A stretch of DNA of 64,000 nucleotides from Anaeromassilibacillus senegalensis. GTDB lineage: Bacteria; Bacillota; Clostridia; Oscillospirales; Acutalibacteraceae. The notes under the pieces are model-generated. The model did no database searches and had not been told where the DNA came from. It was given only the letters and a program-made list of their open reading frames with translations. The stretch covers positions 558,001-622,000 of the forward strand of contig NZ_JAFBIT010000001.1 in assembly GCF_021531715.1 (NCBI RefSeq). Reading direction: 5' to 3'. Positions 32,155 to 40,661 of this stretch are shown in pieces. How positions within the stretch are numbered: position 1 is the first letter of the stretch; each line of letters starts with the position of its first letter. Made by a program: the position numbers and the translations under genes.

Positions 32155-33846
32155 ATGCAGAAATTCAGTGAGCTCCCGTATGAGCGCCCGGATATCGCGG
32201 CGGCGGTGGAGCAATACAGCACATACAATGAAGCCTTCCGTAAGGCGGGGAGCTTTGCGGAAGCAAAGGCGGTTTTTCTCGAGGCGGAAAAGCTCGATAT
32301 CCATCTGAGCACGATCGCGTCGCTCGTCAGCGTACGCAATACGATGGACACGACCGACGCATTCTATGAAGCGGAGATGGCGTATCTCAATGAGAATCTG
32401 CCGAAGCTGATCCCGGCTTCCAAGGCGCTCAACGAGGCGATTGTTTCCGGCCCGTTCCGCGCGGATTTCGAGCGCGAATACGGCAGACATTTTATCGCCG
32501 TGCTGGAAAACAGCCTGCGCGTGCAGGATGAGCGCATCATCCCGGAGCTCGTCCGCGAATCGGAGCTTTCGGTGGAATATTCCAAGGTGGCGGCATCCTG
32601 TAAGACGGATTTCCGCGGCGAGACGTGCAATTTCTACGGCCTTTTGAAGCATATGGAAAGCTGTGACCGCGCGGAGCGCAAGGAAGCCTTTGAAAAGTGG
32701 GCGGCGCTCTACGAGAGCGTTTCCGATGAACTCGACGCGCTCTACGACAAGCTGATCGAGGTGCGTCTTGCGATGGCGGAGAAGCTTGGCTTCAAGGACT
32801 ACACGGAGCTGGCATACCGCAATATGGGTCGTCTCGACTACACGCCCGAACATGTCGCGAAGTTCCGCGAGCAGGTGCGCACAGTCATCACACCGGCGGT
32901 TTCGCGTATGCGCGAGGCGCAGGCGAAGCGTCTCGGCCTGGATAAAATCAAGTATTACGATGAGAGTCTCGTCTTTGCCGACGGCAATGCCGATCCGATC
33001 GGTGGCAAAGACTACATGGTGAACGCCGCGTCTGAAATGTACGGCGCACTGTCGCCGGAAACGAAGGAATTCTTCGATTTCATGACAAAATACGAGCTGT
33101 TTGATCTCGAAACACGCCCGGGCAAGCACCTCGGCGGCTATTGCACCTCGCTGCCGGAATACAAGGCGCCGTTCATCTTCTCGAATTTCAACGGCACCTC
33201 CGCCGATGTGGACGTTCTGACGCACGAGGCGGGCCACGCTTTCCAGTGCTACCTCGGCGAGCGGCTGATCCCGGTCAGCGTCCTGCAGAACTCGACGAGC
33301 GAGATCTGCGAAATCCACTCGATGTCGATGGAGTTTTTCACCTATCCGTGGATGGAGAAATTCTTCGGCGACCGCGCGGACGAATACCGTTATGCACATC
33401 TGTGCAGCGCGCTATCTGTCATTCCGTATATGGTAAGCGTTGACGAGTTCCAGCACGTCGTGTACGCAAACCCGAAGATGAGCGCCAAGGAGCGCCGCGC
33501 GGCATGGCGTGAAATCGAGAAGAAATACATGCCTTGGCGCGACTACGACGGCAACGCGTTTCTCGAGAACGGCGGATTCTGGATGCAGAAGCAGCACATT
33601 TTCCTCTATCCGTTCTACTATATCGACTACGCGCTGGCGCAGATCTGCACCTTCAGCCTGTACGACGAAATGAAGCGCGACCGCGAAAGCGCATGGGCGC
33701 GTTACCTCAAGCTGTGCAGAGCGGGCGGCACAATGGGTTACTTCGACCTGCTGCATTCCGTCGGCATTCCGGTTCCGTTTGAAGACGGCGCGGTGGAAAA
33801 GGCAGTTCGCGGCGTTATCGAGGAAATTGAATCCGCAAAATATTGA
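32155..33846 (+). CDS. M3 family oligoendopeptidase
   Basis: 563-residue cytoplasmic zinc peptidase that cleaves short peptides. The active site is HEAGHAFQCY (H357, E358, H361) with the third ligand Glu in EICEIHSMSMEFF. Related to PepF/oligoendopeptidase F by its helical N-terminal domain (FVSVRNTMDTTDAFYE region). GAAAGGAAG precedes the ATG. Monocistronic, ended by a strong terminator. Confidence 0.92.
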   Translation: MQKFSELPYERPDIAAAVEQYSTYNEAFRKAGSFAEAKAVFLEAEKLDIHLSTIASLVSVRNTMDTTDAFYEAEMAYLNENLPKLIPASKALNEAIVSGPFRADFEREYGRHFIAVLENSLRVQDERIIPELVRESELSVEYSKVAASCKTDFRGETCNFYGLLKHMESCDRAERKEAFEKWAALYESVSDELDALYDKLIEVRLAMAEKLGFKDYTELAYRNMGRLDYTPEHVAKFREQVRTVITPAVSRMREAQAKRLGLDKIKYYDESLVFADGNADPIGGKDYMVNAASEMYGALSPETKEFFDFMTKYELFDLETRPGKHLGGYCTSLPEYKAPFIFSNFNGTSADVDVLTHEAGHAFQCYLGERLIPVSVLQNSTSEICEIHSMSMEFFTYPWMEKFFGDRADEYRYAHLCSALSVIPYMVSVDEFQHVVYANPKMSAKERRAAWREIEKKYMPWRDYDGNAFLENGGFWMQKQHIFLYPFYYIDYALAQICTFSLYDEMKRDRESAWARYLKLCRAGGTMGYFDLLHSVGIPVPFEDGAVEKAVRGVIEEIESAKY

Positions 33847-33851
33847 GCATA

Positions 33852-33900
33852 GCAAAAGCGGAGACAGCGAGCAAAATTCGCCGTCTCCGCTTTCCTTTTT
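33852..33900. terminator. Bidirectional terminator between convergent genes
   Basis: AAAGCGGAGAC pairs with GTCTCCGCTTT across a 22-base apical region, T-rich on the plus side and TTTTG on minus. Confidence 0.8.
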
Positions 33901-33902
33901 AT

Positions 33903-34922
33903 TTAGCCCGCAGCTGCGGTAAAGGTGCCTGTGCTGACAGAAGTGAGGTAGTCCTCTTCAAAACCGTAGGCGAGATACAAAAAGTGTGCGCGCACGTCGC
34001 ATTCCCAGCTTGTCACGTCGGTGAACATCGTGTCAAATTTCGTATCGGAACACAGCTTGTCGTGTGTTTCTTCATAGCTGCCCTGCCCGGTTGTAAAGGG
34101 GAGCGCGCAGCCGGTGTAGACGCGCGTGTCGTCGCTCATGCCGAAATAGGAAAGCCCCGCGCCGCCGGTCGAGCCGTTTTCAAAGGTCGGGTCAAAGTGA
34201 TAAAGATGGCCGTCCAGCTCGGCGATGACCCAAAAGTGTTCGTCGTCCGCCGCTGTGCCATAGGCAAGCTGAGACGGAATGCCGTTTTGGTTGAACAGGT
34301 AGTTGAGCGCTGCGGCGAATTCCGCCGTGCCGCCTTTTTTCTCTGTCATCATGCGATAGAGGGAATTGTCCTCGCTTTCCTCAAAGGTGAAGCAGGAGGA
34401 AACCGCGCGGTACAGTCCGAGCGCCGTCTCCAGCGTGTTCGATTCGGTGTATACCGCGCCCTCGACGACGTATTTTGCCGCCTCGTCAAAGGCATCGGCG
34501 CTGCCGGTTCCGCTGTATGTAATCAGAATCGCACCGTCGGTGATCTCCGGCTGCGCAAACGCGCGGTACGGCGATTCTTCAAAAACGGCGACAGCCTTTT
34601 CAGCGCTTTCCAGGTCTGCCGCGGCGACGGATTCTTCCCCGGCACAGACCGCGTCGATCAGCGCTTCGTAATCGCCGCGCGCGTCGCCGAGATAAACCTG
34701 CGCATCCATGGAGACAACGTAGCGGTCGGTATTGAAAACGCACGGCTCCGGCGCCGGCTCCTCCGATGATTCCGGCTCCTCGAGAAAGCCGGGATCGCCG
34801 GGCGCAGGTTCCGGCGCGGGCGTCGGCGTCAAATCCGCCGGGTCAGAAGGCTGGCTGCCGCAGCCCGCGAAGGCGACAAGCAGCATGGAGAGCGAAAGAA
34901 GCAGGATGAACAATCGTTTCAT
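33903..34922 (-). CDS. Lipoprotein with degenerate transglutaminase-like domain
   Basis: 339 residues. Lipoprotein signal MKRLFILLLSLSMLLVAFAG with lipobox Cys21, then a Pro/Glu-rich linker to residue 65. The C-terminal part (about 190-250) follows the transglutaminase core: GGTAEFAAALNYLFNQNGIPS, then HFWVIAELDGHLYHFDP, with His (about 229) and Asp (about 244) in place. The catalytic Cys expected in G-x-C-x-E-F-A is Thr199 here, so it is probably inactive and binding only. ATG 34922 has GGAGGAAA. It is the last gene of the dnaD-dnaI operon, 14 bases after it. Confidence 0.8.
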   Translation of the reverse strand: MKRLFILLLSLSMLLVAFAGCGSQPSDPADLTPTPAPEPAPGDPGFLEEPESSEEPAPEPCVFNTDRYVVSMDAQVYLGDARGDYEALIDAVCAGEESVAAADLESAEKAVAVFEESPYRAFAQPEITDGAILITYSGTGSADAFDEAAKYVVEGAVYTESNTLETALGLYRAVSSCFTFEESEDNSLYRMMTEKKGGTAEFAAALNYLFNQNGIPSQLAYGTAADDEHFWVIAELDGHLYHFDPTFENGSTGGAGLSYFGMSDDTRVYTGCALPFTTGQGSYEETHDKLCSDTKFDTMFTDVTSWECDVRAHFLYLAYGFEEDYLTSVSTGTFTAAAG

Positions 34923-34936
34923 AAAGGTTTCCTCCA

Positions 34937-35938
34937 TCAACGGACGCCGTCGGGACGGGAGCCGAATTTCCGCTTGGCGCGGATGTCCTTGCCGCGGAAC
35001 GGCATGCGGTCGTAAAACCCGAGCACGCGGGAAACAAAGCGCTCGTTATAGCGCTTTTCCAGCTCCTGCATCGAGAGGTTTGTGCTGATGATCGTCGGCT
35101 TTTTGAGCATGATCCGCGTATCAATTATGTTGTAAATCATCGCCGTGATGTACGATGAGGAAATTTCCATGCCGAGGTCGTCAATGATCAGCAGGTCACA
35201 GTCACTGAGCAGCTCCAGCGTGTCGCCGCCCTCCTCGGGGCGCGTGAACCGCTCGCGCTCGAGCGAAATCGCGAAATTCTGCGCCGTACCGTATACAACG
35301 CCGTAGCCCTTATCGATCGCGGCAGAGGCGATAGCGAGCGAAAGATGCGTCTTGCCGAGCCCTGTCGCGCCAGTGAAAAACAGATTGCCGGCGTCCTTTG
35401 AAAAATTGTCGGCATAACGCCTGCAGTAATCAAGAATGTAGCGCATCTGCTCGCGATCCGAGCGCCCGCCGTTCACGCGCTCGTCGGAGTAGTAGTCGAG
35501 TGAAAAGTCCGCGAAGGTCGAGAGCGTGAGGGGGGAGATACGGTTCAGATTTTCGTAGGCGATCTGTCGCAGCAGCGCGCGGTGGCAGGCGCACATGCGG
35601 CCGTCCACGTAGCCGGTGTCCTCGCACTTTTTGCAGACGTACTGCGGCTCGATGTCCTCGCGCGTGTAGCCGTGGGCAGCGAGCAATTCGGCGAAATGGC
35701 GCTGCAGCGTGAGGTTTTCCGCCTTGAGTGTTTCCAGAGACGCGCGGACGTCCGTGCCGCGCAGCACAGCCTTGGCCGCCTGGCTTGCGGTGGATGCAAT
35801 GCGGCGGCGCACCGTCTCAGCCTCAGGGCATACGGCGTAAAACGCGTCGAGTGCACGCTGCGCTTTGCGCTGCGCGTCGCTGTGCCGCTTATTCAGTTCA
35901 TTTTCGGCCTGCAGATAGACCTGTCTCGAATATCCCAT
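34937..35938 (-). CDS. DnaI/DnaC-like helicase loader ATPase
   Basis: 333 residues. Helical N terminus (about 1-95), a zinc site CKKC...MCACH (about 102-119), then an AAA+ domain: Walker A GATGLGKTHL, Walker B LLIIDDLG and sensor region TIISTNLS. Together with the DnaD-like protein encoded just upstream, this matches the DnaD-DnaI arrangement that loads the replicative helicase at origins and restart sites in low-GC Gram-positives. It starts 18 bases after dnaD, so same operon. Confidence 0.9.
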   Translation of the reverse strand: MGYSRQVYLQAENELNKRHSDAQRKAQRALDAFYAVCPEAETVRRRIASTASQAAKAVLRGTDVRASLETLKAENLTLQRHFAELLAAHGYTREDIEPQYVCKKCEDTGYVDGRMCACHRALLRQIAYENLNRISPLTLSTFADFSLDYYSDERVNGGRSDREQMRYILDYCRRYADNFSKDAGNLFFTGATGLGKTHLSLAIASAAIDKGYGVVYGTAQNFAISLERERFTRPEEGGDTLELLSDCDLLIIDDLGMEISSSYITAMIYNIIDTRIMLKKPTIISTNLSMQELEKRYNERFVSRVLGFYDRMPFRGKDIRAKRKFGSRPDGVR

Positions 35939-35956
35939 GATCGGTTCCTTCCCGGA

Positions 35957-36940
35957 TTACTTCTCCGTGCTGAAGATGTCGTACTTCTCGTATTCGTCGA
36001 GATCGTAGGACGGCCCGCGCTTTGCCTCGCGGCGCGCGTCGGCGGCGATTTTCTCGTCTATCGCATCCTTGAGCGTGCGGATGCCCGTGTTGTGCCACGA
36101 CTCAATGATCGCGTTGATGTATTTCATATTGACCTTGCCGGTATTGTCCACACAGCGGTTGTACGCTTCGTTCAGAAGCTCGTCGGGCATATTCCACTCG
36201 CAGACCCATCGGTGCGCATACTGTCCCTCGTTCTTGCTCGGCGCACGGCGCGAGGTCATGCCGAAAGCGCGCTCGCAGCGCTTCCATGCGGCGGCGGTCT
36301 CGTCGAGCTCACGGAGCTTTTCCTCCGCGGCCTCGATGCTCAATATATTGGAATCCGCCCAGTTGCGGACGGTCGATTCGATATAGCTTGTGTTTGCGCG
36401 CCCGATTTTGTTCGCGTAGGCGACGAGCATCAGAATCACCTCGCAGGGCAGGCCGTAATCCTCGTGTGCCTGAATCAGTGTGCTGGAAAGCGCGGGGGAG
36501 AGCGTTTTGCCGAGCATGGCCTCCGCTTCCTCAACAAGGCGGCGAATCGCCGGAGAGGCCTCTACGCGCTCTGAGATGTATACGCCGTCCGGGCGGAGCA
36601 TCCGGCGCGGCGCTGTGGGAATGCGCGCAGGCAAGGGTTCCTGCGGTGCCGCAGCTTCCGTTTCCTGCGCTGCGGGCAGGAGTGTCGTCGTGAGCGCGTC
36701 GTCCTCCTGCCGAAGCAGGCCGTTCTGCACCCAGAAGCCTATGGCGTTCTCCGCGCTCTGCGGGCGAATGCCGACAGCTTCGGCGATTTCTTCGGCGGAG
36801 TATGTTCGCCCGCCGTTTCTGAGTAGCCAGAGTACGACCTTGAGCTGATCGCCGTCTGCTGTTTTGATATATCGGTCAACGAGTGCGCCGGGCACGGCGA
36901 AAACCGAGCTCCACGCCCCGAGATTCAAGGCATATCCCAT
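35957..36940 (-). CDS. DnaD domain primosome protein
   Basis: 327 residues. N-terminal winged-helix DDBH1-like domain (about 1-85: DRYIKTADGDQLKVVLWLLRNGGRTYSAEEIAEAVG), a Pro/Ala/Glu linker, then two DnaD C-terminal (DDBH2) type repeats: VISERVE...YIESTVRNWADSNI (about 130-205) and MPDELLNEAYN...YINAIIESWHNTGI (about 245-300). The YI-x-x-I-x-x-W pattern is diagnostic. ATG 36940 has AAAGGAG. It heads the operon with the helicase loader. Confidence 0.9.
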   Translation of the reverse strand: MGYALNLGAWSSVFAVPGALVDRYIKTADGDQLKVVLWLLRNGGRTYSAEEIAEAVGIRPQSAENAIGFWVQNGLLRQEDDALTTTLLPAAQETEAAAPQEPLPARIPTAPRRMLRPDGVYISERVEASPAIRRLVEEAEAMLGKTLSPALSSTLIQAHEDYGLPCEVILMLVAYANKIGRANTSYIESTVRNWADSNILSIEAAEEKLRELDETAAAWKRCERAFGMTSRRAPSKNEGQYAHRWVCEWNMPDELLNEAYNRCVDNTGKVNMKYINAIIESWHNTGIRTLKDAIDEKIAADARREAKRGPSYDLDEYEKYDIFSTEK

Positions 36941-36989
36941 GGATAAGACGCTCCTTTCCAAAAGCTCTGAGATCCCATTCGTAAAAATA

Positions 36990-37018
36990 AGTATAGCATA
37001 GTTTCCGCCGCCGTACAA
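36990..37018 (-). promoter_or_regulatory. Promoter of the dnaD-dnaI-lipoprotein operon
   Basis: Minus strand TTGTAC (37013-37018), 17-base spacer, TATACT (36990-36995) with extended TG. Confidence 0.7.
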
Positions 37019-37089
37019 GCGCGGATTCGGGAAGGAAAAGGCCCGAAAAAATATTTTGAAGAAAAAAGAGAGAAAAATGAAAACAACTC

Positions 37090-37118
37090 TTGACTTCAAC
37101 CGGGTTTTTATGTATAAT
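37090..37118 (+). promoter_or_regulatory. tRNA-Thr promoter
   Basis: TTGACT (37090-37095), 17-base spacer, TATAAT (37113-37118) with TG just upstream. Confidence 0.75.
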
Positions 37119-37142
37119 AGGTGGCGTTGCAAAACTTGATAT

Positions 37143-37217
37143 GCTGATGTGGCTCAATGGCAGAGCAGTTCACTCGTAATGAACAGGTTGTCAGTTCGAT
37201 TCTGACCATCAGCTCCA
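37143..37217 (+). tRNA. tRNA-Thr (anticodon CGT)
   Basis: 75 bases with encoded CCA. Acceptor GCTGATG/CATCAGC, anticodon arm GTTCA-CTCGTAA-TGAAC, T arm GTCAGTTCGATTCTGAC. Confidence 0.95.
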
Positions 37218-37221
37218 GAAA

Positions 37222-37263
37222 ACCCCAGTGCTTGGCTGTTTGGCAGGCGCTGGGATTTCTTTT
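37222..37263 (+). terminator. tRNA-Thr terminator
   Basis: CCCAGTGC pairs with GCGCTGGG (one T-G pair) around an inner hairpin, then TTTCTTTTTG. Confidence 0.7.
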
Positions 37264-37316
37264 TGTGCCTTGCATAGTTTTCGGGAAGCCGAGCAGACTA
37301 GCCGTGAGGTGATTTT

Positions 37317-37505
37317 ATGGAAAAATTGGAGCTGCCGCTCGGCTTGGGTATGGCGCTGGCGCAGAATGAGCCGGCTATGAAGCGGTTTGAGGACATGACG
37401 GAAGCACAAAAGCGGGCAGTGATCGAGCGTGCGCACGGTGTCCGCTCCAAAAACGAGATGCGGCAGCTGGTTGCCGGGCTTTGTGGGAATGGTATGCAGG
37501 CATAG
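37317..37505 (+). CDS. Small conserved protein of unknown function
   Basis: 62 residues, mostly helical: LPLGLGMALAQNEPAMKRFEDM, then TEAQKRAVIERAHGVRSKNEM. No Cys pair, signal or membrane segment; two Cys-free helices in a LGFGMALAQN-x-x-A-M-x-x-F pattern that I recall from short clostridial proteins of unknown function. GAGGTGAT precedes the ATG. Convergent with the gene at 37516-38022, with 10 bases between their ends. Confidence 0.65.
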   Translation: MEKLELPLGLGMALAQNEPAMKRFEDMTEAQKRAVIERAHGVRSKNEMRQLVAGLCGNGMQA

Positions 37506-37515
37506 CGCCTGCGTA

Positions 37516-38022
37516 TCATTCCTTTTCACATACCGCGAAGGCGAAGATGTCCTGCGGCTGCCACAGGTAGTCGTCGCCGCATACATAGCCGCGGAGCCAC
37601 AGGATGCCGTCCACATGCCGCAGGTATAATCCAGCAGGAAAGGCTTCATCGCCGGAGAGACGTTCCGAAGCGACGACGATCGCACCCTGCGGGGAATGGT
37701 GTGCGCCTGAAAGAACGGAATTTGTGCTCTGCGGCTGCGCATCCAAAGCAAGCCGCAGGAAAAGCGCCGTTTCCGGCGCACAGGGAGACAGTCCGTTGCG
37801 CGCGGCAAGACGGAAGATCTGCGGGAGCGTGGCGCCGCCCGCGCAGCCAAGCGCGCCGAGCTCCAAAATCCGGAGCGTCACCGTTTGCGGCTGATCGAGC
37901 AGATGAAAGCCGGGATGGCCGAGCCACTGCCGCGCGTAATCGTTTAATTGTATGCCTTGCCGCTGCAGCCGTGCGAGGATTTCCTCCCGGCCAACACCCC
38001 CGATTGTCAGTTTGATTTCCAT
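37516..38022 (-). CDS. Conserved hypothetical protein
   Basis: 168 residues, no signal peptide or membrane segment. Opens MEIKLTIGG, then a helix EILARLQRQGIQLNDYARQWLG. Middle part ELGALGCAGGATLPQIFRLAARNGLSPCAPETALFLRLAL looks like a winged-helix or ligand-binding fold; the C terminus is rich in aromatic residues (LWLRGYVCGDDYLWQP). Resembles a set of uncharacterised Bacillota proteins; no function is assigned. GGAGGA lies nine bases before ATG 38022, which also excludes the upstream ATG at 38031. Confidence 0.65.
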   Translation of the reverse strand: MEIKLTIGGVGREEILARLQRQGIQLNDYARQWLGHPGFHLLDQPQTVTLRILELGALGCAGGATLPQIFRLAARNGLSPCAPETALFLRLALDAQPQSTNSVLSGAHHSPQGAIVVASERLSGDEAFPAGLYLRHVDGILWLRGYVCGDDYLWQPQDIFAFAVCEKE

Positions 38023-38069
38023 AGCGTTCATTCCTCCGGGCCTTATCCCGCGATTTAACATTCCCGTCA

Positions 38070-38098
38070 TTGATTCCGCAGCCGATTTATGCTATTCT
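38070..38098 (+). promoter_or_regulatory. Promoter of the CBS-domain gene
   Basis: TTGATT (38070-38075), 17-base spacer, TATTCT (38093-38098). Confidence 0.6.
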
Positions 38099-38131
38099 AT
38101 GAAGCAAGGAACCGGGGGAGGAGTGTGCGGG

Positions 38132-38830
38132 ATGCGAAGCGATGAATTTATCGATCTGTATAAGCAGCTGGAAGATGCGCTCGAGGAGAAATTCAGCGGT
38201 ATAAAACGCCGGTATTCGAGTGTCATCTTTGAGTATATCAACCATTATGAGAGCGCACCGGTGCGCGAATCGCTGAATCTCTGCCGCGAGATCCGCAACC
38301 TGATGACGCACAACGCGAACCTCGGCGGCGAGCCCATCGTCGAGCCGAGCGAGCCGGTTGTCGAATCGCTGCGCCAGACGCTCGAGTATGTCCGCCGCCC
38401 ACCGCTTGCGCTTGAGTTTGCGACAACCGGAGGCCGTATCGTCTGTGCCGGCCTCTCAGAACGCGTGCTGAAGCTGATGGCAACGATGGAGAAAAACGGT
38501 TTTTCACATATCCCGATCGTCGAGAAGAAACAGTTTGTCGGCGTGTTCAGCGTCTCGACGATTTTTTCTTGCGTAATGCAGGAGCCAGAGCTGCACATCA
38601 CGCCCGAGACGACGATCCGCGAGCTTGGCGAAATGCTGCCTGTCGACCGCCATATCGAGAACTATGCCTTTGTGGGGCGGGAGACCACCTGCATACAGGC
38701 GCGCCGGATGTTTGAGACAATCCGCGGCAAAAACAAGCGCCTTTCCGTAATCTTCATCACGGAAACCGGCAGTCGGGAGGAACCGCTGCTCGGTATGCTG
38801 ACGCCGTGGGATGTGATGAAGGAAAGCTGA
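38132..38830 (+). CDS. CBS-domain-pair protein
   Basis: 232 residues. N-terminal helical part with EIRNLMTHN (about residues 50-60), reminiscent of DUF4145/HEPN-like segments, then a tandem CBS pair (about 95-230): NGFSHIPIVEKKQFVGVFSVSTIF in the first and LSVIFITETG...LLGMLTPWDVM in the second. CBS pairs bind adenosine nucleotides. GGGGGAGGAG sits eight bases upstream of ATG 38132. Target unknown. Confidence 0.82.
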   Translation: MRSDEFIDLYKQLEDALEEKFSGIKRRYSSVIFEYINHYESAPVRESLNLCREIRNLMTHNANLGGEPIVEPSEPVVESLRQTLEYVRRPPLALEFATTGGRIVCAGLSERVLKLMATMEKNGFSHIPIVEKKQFVGVFSVSTIFSCVMQEPELHITPETTIRELGEMLPVDRHIENYAFVGRETTCIQARRMFETIRGKNKRLSVIFITETGSREEPLLGMLTPWDVMKES

Positions 38831-38832
38831 TA

Positions 38833-38873
38833 ATAAAAAATGAGCACCGAAGACCGGTGCTCATCATTTTAAG
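38833..38873. terminator. Bidirectional terminator between the CBS gene and rpmB
   Basis: AAAATGAGCACCG pairs with CGGTGCTCATCATTTT (3-base bulge), A/T runs on both sides. Confidence 0.8.
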
Positions 38874-38880
38874 GTCAGCT

Positions 38881-39069
38881 TTAGACTGCTCTTGTAACCT
38901 TGCCGGAACGCAAGCAGCGGGTGCAGGCGTATACACGCTTCGGTGTACCGTTAACAAGTGCCTTTACTCGTCTGATATTCGGTTTCCATGTTCTGTTGGA
39001 ACGTCTGTGGGAGTGGGAAACCTGGATGCCGAAGGATACGTCCTTTCCGCAAATTTCACATTTAGCCAT
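38881..39069 (-). CDS. rpmB: 50S ribosomal protein L28
   Basis: 62 residues. MAKCEICGKDVSFGIQVSHSHRRSNRTW and VYACTRCLRSGKV give the four-cysteine zinc form of L28. AGGAGG eight bases upstream on minus. In Bacillus rpmB is next to spoVM; here the two are 19 kb apart. Confidence 0.97.
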   Translation of the reverse strand: MAKCEICGKDVSFGIQVSHSHRRSNRTWKPNIRRVKALVNGTPKRVYACTRCLRSGKVTRAV

Positions 39070-39116
39070 CTGTCTGCACCTCCTTAAAGTGCCAATTCTT
39101 CAAATGCAACATACGT

Positions 39117-39145
39117 ATTGTAGCAGAAACCGAAATAAAATGCAA
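39117..39145 (-). promoter_or_regulatory. rpmB promoter
   Basis: Minus strand TTGCAT (39140-39145), 17-base spacer, TACAAT (39117-39122) with extended TG. Confidence 0.7.
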
Positions 39146-39184
39146 GATTTATTTTTGAAAAGACAATGTTTTTTAAAAGGGGAA

Positions 39185-39213
39185 TTGTTTTTTCTCCCCG
39201 TATGCTTTATAAT
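39185..39213 (+). promoter_or_regulatory. Promoter of the M50-scpAB-rluB operon
   Basis: TTGTTT (39185-39190), 17-base spacer, TATAAT (39208-39213). The predicted +1 near 39220 rules out the upstream ATG 39216 and supports GTG 39237. Confidence 0.65.
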
Positions 39214-39236
39214 TCATGTATCTGGGAGTGATTTAT

Positions 39237-39932
39237 GTGCTTTTTAATTCGATTATGACCTTACTTCGCGGCGGAAATGTCGATCCGCTCGACATTCTGA
39301 TGCAGGTGCTTGCAACGCTGGTGATCGTTCTGCTGGCGCTGCCGCTGCACGAGTTTGCGCACGGCTGGGTGGCCAATAAGCTCGGCGACCCCACGGCGCG
39401 GCTTGCCGGACGGTTGACCTTCAACCCGCTCGCAAGTGTCGACCCGATGGGCGCGGGCTTTCTGCTGCTCTTCGGTATCGGCTGGGCAAGGCCCGTGCCG
39501 GTGGACAGCCGCTACTTCAAAAATCCGCGCAGCGGTATGGCGCTGACCGCGCTGGCCGGCCCGGCGTCGAACCTGATTGCCTCCTTCGTCGGCGCGCTGC
39601 TGTTTTACGCCGTGATCGCCTTTGCACCGTACAATGTGGTCGTGCATTATATCCTGCTGTTCATCAGCTATTTTGCCTATATCAACGCGGTGCTGGCGGT
39701 TTTCAACCTCGTCCCGATCCCGCCGCTCGACGGCTCGAAGATCCTTGCGAGCTTTTTGAGCGACCGCGCGCGGTTTATCTTCTATCAATACCAGAACATC
39801 CTGGCCATGGTCGGCATGATTCTGATCGTCTCCGGCGCGCTGACCGGTCCGCTCTCCATGATCGAGAGCGCCGTGTACGGCGGCGTGAGCTGGCTGGCGT
39901 CTTTGCCGTTCCGCCTGTTCGGCGTCCTGTGA
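39237..39932 (+). CDS. Site-2 protease family (M50) membrane metallopeptidase
   Basis: 231 residues, about five membrane segments. Zinc motif HEFAHGWVANKLGDPTA and the downstream NLVPIPPLDGSKI that supplies the third ligand mark an S2P/M50 intramembrane protease of the short YwhC-like type. GGGAGTGA precedes GTG 39237. Seven bases before scpA, as in many clostridia. Substrate unknown. Confidence 0.9.
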   Translation: MLFNSIMTLLRGGNVDPLDILMQVLATLVIVLLALPLHEFAHGWVANKLGDPTARLAGRLTFNPLASVDPMGAGFLLLFGIGWARPVPVDSRYFKNPRSGMALTALAGPASNLIASFVGALLFYAVIAFAPYNVVVHYILLFISYFAYINAVLAVFNLVPIPPLDGSKILASFLSDRARFIFYQYQNILAMVGMILIVSGALTGPLSMIESAVYGGVSWLASLPFRLFGVL

Positions 39933-39938
39933 GGCAGT

Positions 39939-40661
39939 ATGGAATTGGTGAAAATGGAAACACTTTCCTATAAGCTCGATGTCTTTGAGGGCCCGCTCGA
40001 TCTGCTGCTGACGCTGATCGCCAAGAACAAGCTCAATATTTACGACATCCCGATTTCCGAGCTGCTCGAACAATATATGGAACAGATCAGCCGGATGCAG
40101 GCGGAAAATCTCGATATTGCGAGCGAGTTTCTTGAAATGGCGGCGCGCCTCGTGCACATCAAAAGCGTGTCGCTGCTGCCAAAGCGCGAGGAAGAGGAGG
40201 AGCTGCGCCGCGAACTGACCGGTCAGCTTCTCGAGTATCAGCAGTGTAAGGAGACGGCGGAACGTCTGCGCGCGCTCGTGTCGTTTGATCGTCTCGTTCG
40301 CGAGCAGTCCAAAATCCCGGCGGATCACGCGTACAAGCGGAATCATGCGCCGGAGGAAATGCTCGCGGCATACCTCTCCGCGATGGGACGGCGCAGACGC
40401 ATGGAACCGCCCACAGCGGAATCCTTTTCCGGTATCGTCACAAAGCGCATCGTTTCCGTCGGGTCGCAGATCGTTTTTGTACTGCGCCGTCTCTGGAAAC
40501 GCGGGCGCATGCCGTTTCAGGAGCTGTTCCGGGGGAAAAAAGATTCCTCAGAGCGTATTGCCGCGTTTCTCGCCGTGCTGGAGCTTGTCAAGGGCAAGCG
40601 TCTGCGCGTGGAGGGTGACGGCGACGACTGTGAAATAAAATTGATGCATGGAGGCGAGTGA
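39939..40661 (+). CDS. scpA: Segregation and condensation protein A
   Basis: 240-residue kleisin that bridges SMC heads. N-terminal YKLDVFEGPLDLLLTLIAKNKLNIYDIPI is diagnostic; the winged-helix C terminus includes the PFQELF...FLAVLELVKGKRL block. ATG 39939 has GAGG four bases upstream; ATG 39954 is a possible alternative. Overlaps scpB by 14 bases. Confidence 0.95.
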   Translation: MELVKMETLSYKLDVFEGPLDLLLTLIAKNKLNIYDIPISELLEQYMEQISRMQAENLDIASEFLEMAARLVHIKSVSLLPKREEEEELRRELTGQLLEYQQCKETAERLRALVSFDRLVREQSKIPADHAYKRNHAPEEMLAAYLSAMGRRRRMEPPTAESFSGIVTKRIVSVGSQIVFVLRRLWKRGRMPFQELFRGKKDSSERIAAFLAVLELVKGKRLRVEGDGDDCEIKLMHGGE

